From assembly GCF_050947875.1 (NCBI RefSeq), contig NC_134572.1:117342709-117406708 (forward strand): a DNA stretch of 64,000 nt. Reading direction: 5' to 3'. Source of the DNA: Dermacentor variabilis. Its lineage: Eukaryota; Arthropoda; Arachnida; Ixodida; Ixodidae. Both the position numbers and the translations under genes were made by a program. The notes under the pieces are model-generated. The model searched no databases. It was not told the DNA's origin and saw nothing but the letters and a program-made list of their open reading frames with translations. Within the stretch, counting starts at the first letter, position 1, and the number at the start of each line of letters is the position of its first letter. This document shows, in pieces, positions 1-14,100 of this stretch.

Positions 1-3000
1 CGACCTTCCTAAATCGATATTTTAATGGGCAATAGGCTTAGCATTTTTCATATTTCCCAAAAAAATGATTTGAGTCTATTCCTTTATTTATCGCGTAAAT
101 TGGCCTCAGCACGTGCGTGCCGAGTGGTTTATGCGAAGAACCGGCACCTATGATAGAACCTATGGGACCTTCCTAAATCGATATTTTCATGGGCTATAGG
201 CTTAGCATTTTTTCATATTTCTGAGAAAAATAATTTGGGTCTATTGCTTTATTTATCGCGTAAATAAGCCTAAGCACGTGCGTGCGGAGTGGTTTATGCG
301 AAGATCCAGCACTCATTATAGAACTTATGGGACTTTCCTAAATCGATATTTTCATGGGCTATAGGCTTAGCATTTTTCATATTTCCGAGAAAAATAATTT
401 GAGTCTATTCCTTTATTTATCGCGTAAATAAGCCTCCGCACGTGCGCGCCGAGTGGTTTATGCGAAGAACCGGCACCTGTGATAGAACCTACGCGACCTT
501 CCTAAATCTTAATTTTCATGGGCTATATTGGCTTAGCATTTTTTCAATTTTCTGAGAAAAATAATTTGGGTCTATTCCATTATTTATCGCGTAAATAAGC
601 CTCAGCAAGTGCGCGCCGAGTGGTTTATGCGAAGTTCCGGCACCTATGATAGAACTTATGGGACCTTCCTAAATCAATATTTTCATGGGCTATAGGCTTA
701 GCATTTTTTCATATTTCTGAGAAAAAGAATTTGGGTCTATTGCATTATTTATCGCGTAAATAAGCCTCAGCACGTGCGTGCCGAGTGGTTTATGCGAAGA
801 TCCGGCACCTATGATAGAACCTATGGGACCTTCCTAAATCGATATTTTCATGGGCTATAGGCTTAGCATTTTTTCATATTTCTGAGAAAAATTATTTGGA
901 TCTATTGCATTATTTATCGCGGAAATAAGCCTCAGCACGTGCGTGCCAAGTGGTTTATGCGAAGTTCCGGCACCTATGATAGAACTTATGGGACCTTCCT
1001 AAATCGATATTTTCATGGGCTATAGACTTAGCATTTTTCATATTTCCGAGAAAAACAATTTGAGTCTATTCCTTTATTTATCGCGTAAATAAGCCTCAGC
1101 ACGTGCGTGCCGAGTGGTTTATGCGAAGATCCGGCACCTGTGATAGAAGTTATGGGACCTTCCTGAATCGATATTTTTATGGGCTATAGGCTTAGCATTT
1201 TTCAAATTTCCGAGAAAAATAATTTGTCTATTCCTTTATTTATCGCGTAAATAAGCCTCAGCACGTGCGTGCCGAGTGGTTTATGCGAAGTTCCGGCACC
1301 TATGATAGAACCCATGGGGCCTTCTTAAATCGATATTTTCATGGGCTATAGGCTTAGCATTTTTCATATTTCCGAGAAAAATAATTTGGGTCTATTGCTT
1401 TATTTATCGCGTAAGTAAGCCTCAACACGTGCGTGCCGAGTGGTTTATGCGAAGATCCAGCACCCATGATAGAACTTATGGGACCTTCCTAAATCGATAT
1501 TTTCATGGGCTATAGGCTTAGCATTTTTCATATTTCCGTGAAAAATAATTTGAGTCTATTCCTTTATTTATCGCGTAAATAAGCCTCAGCACGTGCGTGC
1601 CGAGTGGTTTATGCTAAGATCCGGCACCTATGATAGAACCTATGGGACATTCCCAAATCGATATTTTCATGGGCTATAGGCTTAGCATTTTTTCATATTT
1701 CTCAGAAAAATAATTTGGGTATATTCGTTTATTTATCGCGTAAATAAGCCTCAGCACGTGCGTGCCGAGGGGTTTATGCGAAGTTCCGGCACCTATGATA
1801 GAACTTATGGGACCTTCCTGAATCGATATTTTCATGGGCTATAGGCTTAGCATTTTTCATATTTCCGAGAAAAATACCTTTAGTCTATTCCTTTATTTAT
1901 CGCGTAAAAAGGCCTAAGCACGTGCGTGCCGAATGGTTTATGCGAAGATCCGGCACTTATGATAGAACCTATGGGACCTTCCTAAATCGATATTTTCATG
2001 GGCTATAGGCTTAGCATTTTTTCATATTTCTCAGAAAAATAATTTGGGTATATTCGTTTATTTATCGCGTAAATAAGCCTCAGCACGTGCGTGCCGAGGG
2101 GTTTATGCGAAGTTCCGGCTCCTATGATAGAACTTATGGGACCTTCCTGAATCGATATTTTCGAGGGCTATAGGCTTAGCATTTTTTTATATTTTTGAGA
2201 AAAATAATTTGGGTCTATTGCTTTATTTATCGCGTAAATGAGCCTCAGCACGTGCGTGCCGAGTGGTTAATGCTAAGATCCGGCACCTATGATAGAACCT
2301 ATGGGACCTTCCTAAATCGATATTTTCATGGGCTATAAGCTTAGCATTTTTCATATTTCCGAGAAAAATAATTTGTGTCTATTCCTTTATTTATCGCGTA
2401 AATATGCCTCAGCACGTGCGTGCCGAGTGGTTTATGCTAAGATCTGGCACCTACAATAGAACCTATGGGACCTTCCTAAATCGATATTTTCATGGGCTAT
2501 AGGCTTAGCATTTTTTCATATTTCTGAGAAAAATAATTTGGGTCTATTGCTTTAGTTATCGCGTAAATAAGCCTCAGAACGTGCGTGCCGAGTGGCTTTC
2601 GCGAAGATCCGGCACCTATGATAGAACCTATGCGACTTTCCTAAATCGATATTTTCATGGGCTATAGGCTTAGCATTTTTCATATTTCCGAGAAAAATAA
2701 TTCGAGTCTATTCCTTTATTTATCGCGTAAATAAGCCTCAGCACGTGCGTGCCGAGTAGTTTATGTTAAGATCTGGCACCTATGATAGAACCTATGGGAC
2801 CTTCCTAAATCGATATTTTCATGGGCTATAGGCTTAGCATTTTTTCATATTTCTGTGAAAAATAATTTGGGTCTATTGCTTTATTTATCGTGTAAATAAG
2901 CCTAAGCACGTGCGTGCCGAGTGGTTTATGCGAAGTTCCGGCACCTATGATAGAACTTATGGGACCTTCCTTAATCTTCATTTTCGTGGGCTATAGGCTT

Positions 3001-6000
3001 AGCATTTTTCATATTTCCGAGAAAAATAATTTGAGTCTATTACTTTATTTATCGCGTAAATAAGCCTCAGCACGTGCGTGCCGAATGATTTATGCTAAGA
3101 TCCAGCACCTATCATAGAACCTATGGGACCTTCCTAAATCGATATTTTCATGGGCTATAGGCTTAGCGTTTTTTCATTTTTCTGAGAAAAATAATTTGGG
3201 TGTATTGCTTTATTTATCGCGTAAATAAGCGTCAGAACGTGCGTGCCGAGTGGTTTTTGCGAAGATCCGGCACCTATGATAGAACCTATGCGACCTTTCT
3301 AAATCGATATTTTCATGGGCTATAGGCTTAGCATTTTTCATATTTCCGAGAAAAATAATTTGAGTCTATTCCTTTATTTATCGCGTAAATAGGCCTCAGC
3401 ACGTGCGTGCCGAGTGGTTTATGCAAAGATCCGGCACCTATGATAGAACCTATGGGACCTTCCTAAATCGATATTTTTATGGGCTATAGGCTTAGCATTT
3501 TTTCATATTTCTGAGAAAAATAATTTGGGTCTATTGCTTTATTTATCGCGTAAATAAGCCTCAGAACGTGCGTGCCGAGTGGTTTTTGCGAAGATCCGGC
3601 ACCTATGATAGAACCTATGCGACTTTCCCAAATCGATATTTTCATGGGCTATAGGCTTAGCATTTTTCATATTTCCGAGAAAATAATTTGAGTCTATTCC
3701 TTTATTTATCGCGTAAATAGGCCTCAGCACGTGCGTGCCGAGTGGTATATGCGCAGATCCGGCACCTATGATAGAACCTATGGGACCTTCCTAAATCGAT
3801 ATTTTCATGGGCTATAGGCTTAACATTTTTCCTATTTCTGAGAAAAATAATTTGGGTCTTTTGCTTTATTTATCGCGTCAATAAGCGTCAGAACATGCGT
3901 GCCGAGTGGTTTTTGCGAAGATCCGGCACCTATGATAGAACCTATGGGACCTTCTTAAATCGATATTTTCATGGGCTATAGGCTTAGCATTTTTTCATAT
4001 TTCTGAGAAAAATAATTTGGGTCTATTGCTTTATTTATCGCGTAAATAAGCCTCAGCACGTGCGTGCCGAGTGGTTTATGCGAAGTTCCGCCACCTATGA
4101 TAGAACTTATGGGACCTTCCTAAATCTTCATTTTCATGGGCTATAGGCTTAGCATTTTTCATATTTCCGAGAAAAATAATTTGAGTCTATTGCTTTATTT
4201 ATCGCGTAAATAAGTCTCAGCACGTGCGTGCGGAATGGTTTATGCTAAGATCCGGCACCTATGATAGAACCTATGGCACCTTCCTAAATCGATATTTTCA
4301 TGGGCTATAGGCTTAGCATTTTTTCATATTTCTGAGAAAAATAATTTGGGTCTATTGCTTTATTTATCGCGTAAATAAGCCTCAGCACGTGCTTGCCGAG
4401 TAGTTTATGTTAAGATCTGGCACCTATGATAGAACCTATGGGACCTTCCTAAATCGATATTTTCATGGGCTATAGGCTTAGCATTTTTCATATTTCCGAG
4501 AAAAATAATTTGAGTCTATTCCTTTATTTATCGCGTAAAAAAGCCTCAGCAAGTGCGTGCCGAGTGGTTTATGCTAAGATCCGGCACCTATGATAGAACC
4601 TATGGCACCTTCCTAAATCGATATTTTCATGGGCTATAGGCTTAGCATTTTTTCATTTTTCTGAGAAAAATAATTTGGGTCTATTGCTTTATTTATCGCG
4701 TAAATAAGCCTCAGCACGTGCGTGCCGAGTAGTTTATGTTAAGATCTGGCACCTATGATAGAACCTATGGGACCTTCCTAAATCCATATTTTCATGGGCT
4801 ATAGGCTTAGCATGTTTCCTATTTTTGAGAAAAATAATTTGGGTCTTTTGCTTTATTTATCGCGTAAATAAGCGTCAGAACGTGCGTGCCGAGTAGTTTA
4901 TGTTAAGATCTGGCACCTATGATAGAACCTATGGGACCTTCCTAAATCGATATTTTCATGGGCTATAGGCTTAGCATTTTTTCATATTTCTGAGAAAAAT
5001 AATTTGGGTCTATTGCTTTATTTATCGCGTAAATAAGCCTCAGCACGTGCGTGCCGAATGGTTTATGCTAAGATCCGGCACCTATCATAGAACCTATGGG
5101 ACCTTCCTAAATCGATATTTTCATGGGCTATAGGCTTAGCATTTTTCATATTTCCGAGAAAAATAATTTGAGTCTATTCCTTTATTTATCGCGTAAAAAA
5201 GCCTCAGCAAGTGCGTGCCGAGTGGTTTATGCTAAGATCCGGCACCTATGATAGAACCTATGGCACCTTCCTAAATCGATATTTTCATGGGCTATAGGCT
5301 TAGCATTTTTTATATTTCTGAGAAAAATAATTTGGGTCTATTGCTTTATTTATCGCGTAAATAAGCCTCAGCACGTGCGTGCCGAGTGGTTTATGTTAAG
5401 ATCTGGCACCTATGATAGAACCTATGGGACCTTCCTAAATCGATATTTTCATGGGCTATAGGCTTAGCATTTTTTCATATTTCTGAGAAAAATAATTTGG
5501 GTCTATTGCTTTATTTATCGCGTAACTAAGCCTCAGCACGTGCGTGCCGAATGGTTTATTCTAAGATCCGGCACCTATCATAGAACCTATGGGACCTTCC
5601 TAAATCGATATTTTCATGGGCTATAGGCTTAGCGTTTTTCATATTTCCGAGAAAAATAATTTTAGTCTATTCCTTTATTTATCGCGTAAATAGGCCTCAG
5701 CACGTGCGTGCCGAATGGTATATGCGCAGATCCGGCACCTATGATAGAACCTATGGGGCCTTCCTAAATCGATATTTTCATGGGCTATAGGCTTAGCATG
5801 TTTCCTATTTCTGAGAAAAATAATTTGGGTCTTTTGCTTTATTTATCGCGTAAATAAGCATCAGAACGTGCGTGCCGAGTGGTTTTTGCGAAGATCCGGC
5901 ACCTATGATAGAACCTATGCGACCTTCCTAAATCGATATTTTCATGGGCTTAGCATTTTTTCATATTTCTGAGAAAAATAATTTGGGTCTATTGCTTTAT

Positions 6001-8749
6001 TTATCGCGTAAATAAGCCTCAGAACGTGCGTGCCGAGTGGTTTTTGCGAAGATCAGGCACCTATGATAGAACCTATGCGACTTTCCTAAATCGATATTTT
6101 CATGGGCTACAGGCTCAGCATTTTTCATATTTCCGAGAAAAATAATTTGAGTCTATTCCTTTATTTATCGCGTAAATAGGCCTCAGCACGTGCGTGCCGA
6201 GTGCTTTATGCGCAGATCCGGCACCTAGGATAGAACCTATGGGACCTTCCTAAATCGATATTTTCATGGGCTATAGGCTTAGCATTTTTTCATATTTCTG
6301 AGAAAAATAATTTGGGATATTGCTTTATTTATCGCGTAAATAAGCCTCAGCACGTGCGTGCCGAGTGGTTTATGCGAAGTTTCGGCACCTATGATAGAAT
6401 TTTTGGGACCTTCCTAAATCGATATTTTCATAGGCGATAGGCTTAGCATTTTTCATATTTCCGAGAAAAATAATTTGAGTCTATTCCTTTATTTATCGCG
6501 TAAATAAACCTCAGCACGTGCGTGCTGAGTGGTTTATGCTAAGATTCGGCACCTATGATAGAACCTATGGGACCTTCCTAAATCGATATTTTCATGGGCT
6601 ATAGGCTTAGCATTTTCCATATTTCCGAGAAAAATAATTTGAGTCTATTCCTTTATTTATCGCGTAAAAAAGCCTCAGCACGTGCGTGCCGAGTGGTTTA
6701 TGCTAAGATCCGGCACCTATGATAGAACCTATGGGACCTTCCTAAATCGATATTTTCGTGGGCTATAGGCTTAGCATTTTTTCATATTTCTGAGAAAAAT
6801 AATTTGGGTCTATTGCTTCATTTATCGCGTAAATAGGCCTCAGAACTGCGTGCCGATTGCTTTTTCCGAAGATCCGGCACCTATGATAGAACTTATGGGA
6901 CATTCTTAAATCGATATTTTCATGGGCTATAGGCTTAGCATTTTTTCATATTTCTGAGAAAAATAATTTGGGTCTATTGCTTTATTTATCGCGTAAATAA
7001 GCCTCAGCACGTGCGTGCCGAGTGGTTTATGCGAAGTTCCGGCACCTATGATAGAACTTATGGGACCTTCCCAAATCTTCATTTTCATGGGCTATAGGCT
7101 TAGCATTTTTCATATTTCCGAGAAAAATAATTTGAGTCTATTCCTTTATTTATCGCGTAAATAAGCCTCAGCACGTGCGTGCGGAATGGTTTATGCGAAG
7201 ATCCGGCACCCATGATAGAACTTATGGGACCTTCCTAAATCGATATTTTCATGGGCTATAGGCTTAGCATTTTTTCATATTTCTGAGAAAAATAATTTGG
7301 GTCTATTGCTTTATTTATCGCGTAAATAGGCCTCAGCACGTGCGTGCCGAATGGTATATGCGCAGATCCGGCACCTATGATAGAACCTATGGGACCTTCC
7401 TAAATCGATATTTTCATGGGCTATAGGCTTAGCATTTCTCCTATTTCTGAGAAAAATAATTTGGGTCTTTTGCTTTATTTATCGCGTAAATAAGCGTCAG
7501 AACGTGCGTGCCGAGTGGTTTTTGCGAAGATCCGGCACCTATGATAGAACCTATGCGACCTTCCTAAATCGATATTTTCATGGGCTATAGGCTTAGCATT
7601 TTTCCTATTTCTGAGAAAAATAATTTGAGTCTATTCCTTTATTTATCGCGTAAATAAGCCTCAGCACGTGCGTGCGGAATGGTTTATGCGAAGATCCGGC
7701 ACCCATGATAGAACTTATGGGACTTTCCTAAATCGATATTTTCATGGGCTATAGGCTTAGCATTTTTCATATTTCCGAGAAAAATAATTCGAGTCTATTC
7801 CTTTATTTATCGTGTAAATAAGCCTCAGCACGTGCGTGCCGAGTAGTTTATGTTAAGATCTGGCACCTATGATAGAACCTATGGGACCTTCCTAAATCGA
7901 TATTTTCATGGGCTATAGGCTTAGCATTTTTTCATATTTCTGAGAAAAATAATTTGGGTCTATTGCTTTATTTATCGCGTAAATAAGCCTCAGCACGTGC
8001 GTGCCGAATGGTTTATGCGAAGATCCGGCACCCATGATAGAACTTATGGGACTTTCCTAAATCGATATTTTCATGGGCTATAGGCTTAGCGTTTTTCATA
8101 TTTCCGAGAAAAATAATTTTAGTCTATTCCTTTATTTATCGCGTAAATAGGCCTCAGCACGTGCGTGCCGAATGGTATATGCGCAGATCCGGCACCTATG
8201 ATAGAACCTATGGGACCTTCCTAAATCGATATTTTCATGGGCTATAGGCTTAGCATTTTTCCTATTTCTGAGAAAAATAATTTGGGTCTTTTGCTTTATT
8301 TATCGCGTAAATAAGCGTCAGAACGTGCGTGCCGAGTGGTTTTTGCGAAGATCCGGAACTATGATAGAACCTATGCGACCTTCCTAAATCGATATTTTCA
8401 TGGGCTTAGCATTTTTTCATATTTCTGAGAAAAATAATTTGGGTCCATTGCTTTATTTATCGCGTAAATAAGCCTCAGAACGTGCGTGCCGAGTGGTTTT
8501 TGCGAAGATCCGGCACCTATGATAGAACCTATGCGACTTTCCTAAATCGATATTTTCATGGGCTACAGGCTCAGCATTTTTCATATTTCCGAGAAAAATA
8601 ATTTGAGTCTATTCCTTTATTTATCGCGTAAATAGGCCTCAGCACGTGCGTGCCGAGTGCTTTATGCGCAGATCCGGCACCTAGGATAGAACCTATGGGA
8701 CCTTCCTAAATCGATATTTTCATGGGCTATAGGCTTAGCATTTTTTCAT

Positions 8750-11100
8750 ATTTCTGAGAAAAATAATTTGGGTCTATTGCTTTATTTACCGCCTAAATAA
8801 GCCTCAAGGCGTGTGTGCCGAGTGATTTATGCGAAGATCCGGCACCTATGATAGAACTTATGGGACCTTCCTAAATCGATATTTTCATGGGCTATAGGCT
8901 TAGCATTTTTCATATTTCCGCGAAAAATAATTTGAGTCTATTCCTTTATTTATTGCATACCTAAGCCTCCACGCGTGCGTTCCGAGTGGTTTATGCGAAG
9001 ATCCGGCGCCTATGATAGAACTCATGGGACCTGCATAAATCGATATTTTCATGGGCTATAGGCTTAGCATTTTTTATATTTCTGAGAAAAATAATTTGGG
9101 TCTATTGCTTTATTTATCGCGTAAATAAGCCTCAGCACGTGCTTGCCGAGTGGTTTATGCGAAGATCCAGCACCCATGATAGAACTTATGGGACTTTCCT
9201 AAATCGATATTTTCATGGGCTATAGGCTTAGCATTTTTCATATTTCCGAGAAATGTAATTTGGGTCTATTGCTTCATTTATCGCGTAAATAAGCCTCAGC
9301 ACGTGCGTGCCGAGTGGTTTATGCGAAGTTCCCGCACCTACGATAGAACTTATGGGACCTTCCTAAATCTTCATTTTCATGGGCTATAGGCTTAGCATTT
9401 TTCATATTTCCGAGAAAAATAATTTGAGTCTATTCCTTTATTTATCGCGTAAATAAGCCTCAGCACGTGCGTGCCGAGTGGTTTATGCTAAGATCCGGCA
9501 CCTATGATAGAACCTATGGGACCTTCCTAAATCGATATTTTCATGTTCTATAGGCTTAGCAATTGTCATATTTCCGAGAAAAATAACTTGAGTCTATTGC
9601 TTTATTTATCGCGTAAATAAGCGTCAGAACGTGCGTGCCGAGTTTTTTATGCGAAGTTCCGGCACCTATGATAGAACTTATGGGACTTTCCTAAATCGAT
9701 ATTTTCATGGGCTATAGGCTTAGCATTTTTTCATACTTCCGAGAAAAATAATTTGGGTCTATTCCTTTATTTATCGCGTAAATAAGCCTCAGCACGTGCG
9801 TGCCGTGTGGTTTATGCTAAAAATTTGGCACCTATGGTAGAACCTATGGGACCTTCCTAAATCGATATTTTCATGGGCTATAGGCTTAGCATTTTTTCAT
9901 ATTTCTGAGAAAAATAATTTGGGTCTATTGCTTTAGTTATCGCGTAACTAGGCCTCAGGGCGTGCGTGCCGAGTGATTTATGCGAAGATCCGGCACCTAT
10001 GATAGAACTTATGGGACCTTCCTAAATCGATATTTTCATGGGCTATAGGCTTAGCATTTTTCCTTATTTCTCAGAAAAATAGTTTGGGTCTATTGCTTTA
10101 TTTATCGCGTAAATAAGCCTCAGCACGTGCGTGCCGAGTGGTTTATGCGAAGTTCCGGCACCTATGATAGAACTTATGGGACTTTCCTAAATCGATATTT
10201 TCAAGGGCGGTAGGCTTAGCATTTTTCATATTTCCGAAAAAAATAATTTGAGTCTATTCCTTTATTTATCGCGTAAATAAGCCTCAGCACGTGCGTGCCG
10301 TGTGGTTTATGCTAAAAATTTGGCACCTATGATAGAACCTATGGGACCTTCCTAAATCAATATTTTCATGGGCTATAGGCTTAGCATTTTTTCATATTTC
10401 TGAGAAAAATAATTTGGGTCTATTGCTTTATTTATCGCGTAACTAAGCCTCAGGGCGTGCGTGCCGAGTGATTTATGCGAAGATCCGGCACCTATGATAG
10501 AACTTATGGGACCTTCCTAAATCGATATTTTCATGGGCTATAGGCTTAGCATTTTTCCTTATTTCTCAGAAAAATAGTTTGGGTCTATTGCTTTATTTAT
10601 CGCGTAAATAAGCCTCAGCACGTGCGTGCCGAGTGGTTTATGCGACGATCCGGCACCTATGGTAGAACCTATGGGACCTTCCTAAATCGATATTTTCATG
10701 GGCTATAGGCTTAGCATTTTTTCATATTTCTGAGAAAAATAATTTGGGTCTATTGCTTTATTTACCGCCTAAATAAGCCTCAAGGCGTGTGTGCCGAGTG
10801 ATTTATGCGAAGATCCGGCACCTATGATAGAACTTATGGGACCTTCCTAAATCGATATTTTCATGGGCTATAGGCTTAGCATTTTTCATATTTCCGCGAA
10901 AAATAATTTGAGTCTATTCCTTTATTTATTGCATACCTAAGCCTCCACGCGTGCGTTCCGAGTGGTTTATGCGAAGATCCGGCGCCTATGATAGAACTCA
11001 TGGGACCTTCCTAAATCGATATTTTCATGGGCTATAGGCTTAGCATTTTTCCTTATTTCTCAGAAAAATAGTTTGGGTCTATTGCTTTATTTATCGCGTA
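8750..11100. repeat. 12-monomer duplication inside the satellite
   Basis: The unusual CAAGGCGTGTGTGCC variant at 8,805 recurs at 10,781, and TATTGCATAC at 8,951 recurs at 10,927. Both are 1,976 bp apart, which is 12 monomers. A further copy of TATTGCATAC lies at 16,193, 32 monomers on. The left part of the array therefore has its own block size, different from the 21-25-monomer blocks on the right. Confidence 0.8.
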
Positions 11101-14100
11101 AATAAGCCTCAGCACGTGCGTGCCGAGTGGTTTATGCAAAGTTCCGGCACCTATGATAGAACTTATGGGACCTTCCTAAATCGATATTTTCATGGGCTAT
11201 AGGCTTAGCATTTTTCATATTACCGAGAAAAATAATTTGACTCTATTCCTTTATTTATCGCGTAAATAAGCCTCAGCACGTGCGTGCCGAGTGGTTTATG
11301 CGACGATCCGGCACCTATGGTAGAACCTATGGGACCTTCCTAAATCGATATTTTCATGGGCTATAGGCTTAGCATTTTTTCATATTTCTGAGAAAAATAA
11401 TTTGGGTCTATTGCTTTATTTATCGCGTAAATAAGCCTCAGCACGTGCTTGCCGAGTGGTTTATGCGAAGATCCAGCACCCATGATAGAACTTATGGGAC
11501 TTTCCTTAATCGATATTTTCATGGGCTATAGGCTTAGCATTTTTCATATTTCCGAGAAATGTAATTTTAGTCTATTCCTTTATTTATCGCGTAAATAAGC
11601 CTCAGCACGTGCGTGCCGAGTAGTTTATGTTAAGATCTGGCAGCTATGATAGAACCTATGGGACCTTCCTAAATTGATATTTTCATGGGCTATAGGCTTA
11701 TCATTTTTTCATATTTCTGAGAAAAATAATTTGGGTCTATTGCTTTATTTATCGCGTAAATAAGCCTCAGCACGTGCGTGCCGAGTGGTTTATGCGAAGT
11801 TCCGGCACCAGTGATATAACTTATGGGACCTTCCTAAATCTTCATTTTCATGGGCTTTAGGCTTAGCATTTTTCATATTTCCGAGAAAAATAATTTGAGT
11901 CTATTCCTTTATTTATCGCGTAAATAAGCCTCAGCACGTGCGTGCCGTGTGGTTTATGCTTAAAATTCGGCACCTATGATAGAACCTATGGGACCTTCCT
12001 AAATCTTCATTTTCATGGGCTATAGGCTCAGCATTTTTCATATTTCCGAGAAAAATAATTTGAGTCTATTCCTTTATTTATCGCGTAAATAGGCCTCAGC
12101 ACGTGCGTGCCGAGTGGTTTATGCGCTGATCCGGCACCTATGATAGAACCTATGGGACCTTCCTAAATCTATATTTTCATGGGCTATAGGCTTAGCATTT
12201 TTTCATATTTCTGAGAAAAATAATTTGGGTATATTGATTTATTTATCGCGTAAATAAGCCTCAGCACGTGCGTGCCGAGTGGTTTTTGCGACGTTTCGGC
12301 ACCTATGATAGAATTTTTGGGACCTTCCTAAATCGATATTTTCATAGTCGATAGGCTTAGCATTTTTTCATATTTCTGAGAAAAATAATTTGGGTCTAAT
12401 GCTTCATTTATCGCGTAAATAAGCCTCAGAACTGCGTGCCGATTGGTTTTTGCGAAGATCCGGCACCTATGATAGAACCTATGCCACATTCCTAAATCGA
12501 TATTTTCATGGGTTATAGGCATAGCATTTTTCATATTTCCGAGAAAAATAATTTGAGTCTATTCCTTTATTTATCGCGTAAATAGGCCTCAACACGTGCG
12601 TGCCGAGTGGTTTATGAGAAGTTCCTGCACCTATGATAGAACCTATGGGACCTTCCTAAATCGATATTTTCATGGGCTATAGGCTTAGCATTTTTTCATA
12701 TATCTCAGAAAAATAATTTGGGTATATTGCTTTATTTATCGCGCAAATAAGCCTCAGCACGTGCGTGCCGAGTGGTTTATGCGAAGTTCCGGCACCTACG
12801 ATAGAACTTATGGGACCTTCCTAAATCAATATTTTCATGGGGTATAGGCTTAGCATTTTTCATATTTCCGAGAAAAATAATTTGTGTCTATTCCTTTATT
12901 TGTCGCGTAAATAAGCTTCAGCACGTGCGTGCCGAGTGGTTTATGCGAAGATCCGGCACCTGTGATAGAACTTATGGGGCCTTCCTGAATCGATATTTTC
13001 ATGGGCTATAATAGGCTTAGCATTTTTCAAATTTCCGAGAAAAATAATTTGAGTCTATTCCTTTATTTATCGCGTAAATAAGCCTCAGCACGTGCGTACC
13101 GAGTGGTTTATGCGACGATCCGGCACCTATGATAGAACCTATGGGACCTTACTAAATGGATATTTTCATGGGCTATAGGCTTAGCATTTTTTCATATTTC
13201 TGAGAAAAATAATTTGGGTCATTTGCTTTATTTATCGCGTAAATTAGCCTCCGCACGTGCGTGCCGAGTGGTTTATGCGAAGGTCCGGCATTTGTGATAG
13301 AACTTATGGGACCTTCCTAAATCGATATTTTCATGGGCTATAGGGTTAGCATTTTTCATATTTCCGAGAAAATAATTTGAGTCTTTTCCTTTATTTATCG
13401 CGTAAATAGGCCTCAGCACGTGCGTGCCGAGTGGTTTATGCGAAGATCCTGCACCTATGATAGAACCTATGGGACCTTCCTCAATCGATATTTTCATGGG
13501 CTATAGGCTTAGCATTTTTCTTATTTCTCAGAAAAATTATTTGGGTATATTGCTTTATTTATCGCGTAAATAAGCCTCAGCACGTGCGTGCCGAGTGGTT
13601 TATGCGAAGTTCCGGCGCCTATGATAGAACTTATGGGACCTTCCTAAATCGATATTTTCATGGGCTATAGGCTTAGCATTTTTCATATTTCCGTGAAAAA
13701 TAAGTTGAGTCTATTCCTTTATTTATTGCGTAACTAAGCCTCCGCACGTGCGTTCCGAGGGGTTTATGCGAAGATCCGGCGCCTATGATAGAACTCATGG
13801 GACCTGCCTAAATCGATATTTTCATGGGCTATAGGCTTAGCATTTTTTATATTTCTGAGAAAAATAATTTGGGTCTATTGCTTTATTTATCGCGTAAATA
13901 AGCCACAGCACGTGCGTGCCGAGTGGTTTATGCGAAGATCCAGAACCCATGATAGAACTTATGGGACTTTCCTAAATCGATATTTTCATGGGCTATAGGC
14001 TTAGCATTTTTCATATTTCCGAGAAAAATAATTTGAGTCTATTCCTTTATTTATCGCGTAAATAAGCCTCAGCACGTGCGTGCCGAGTGGTTTATGCGCA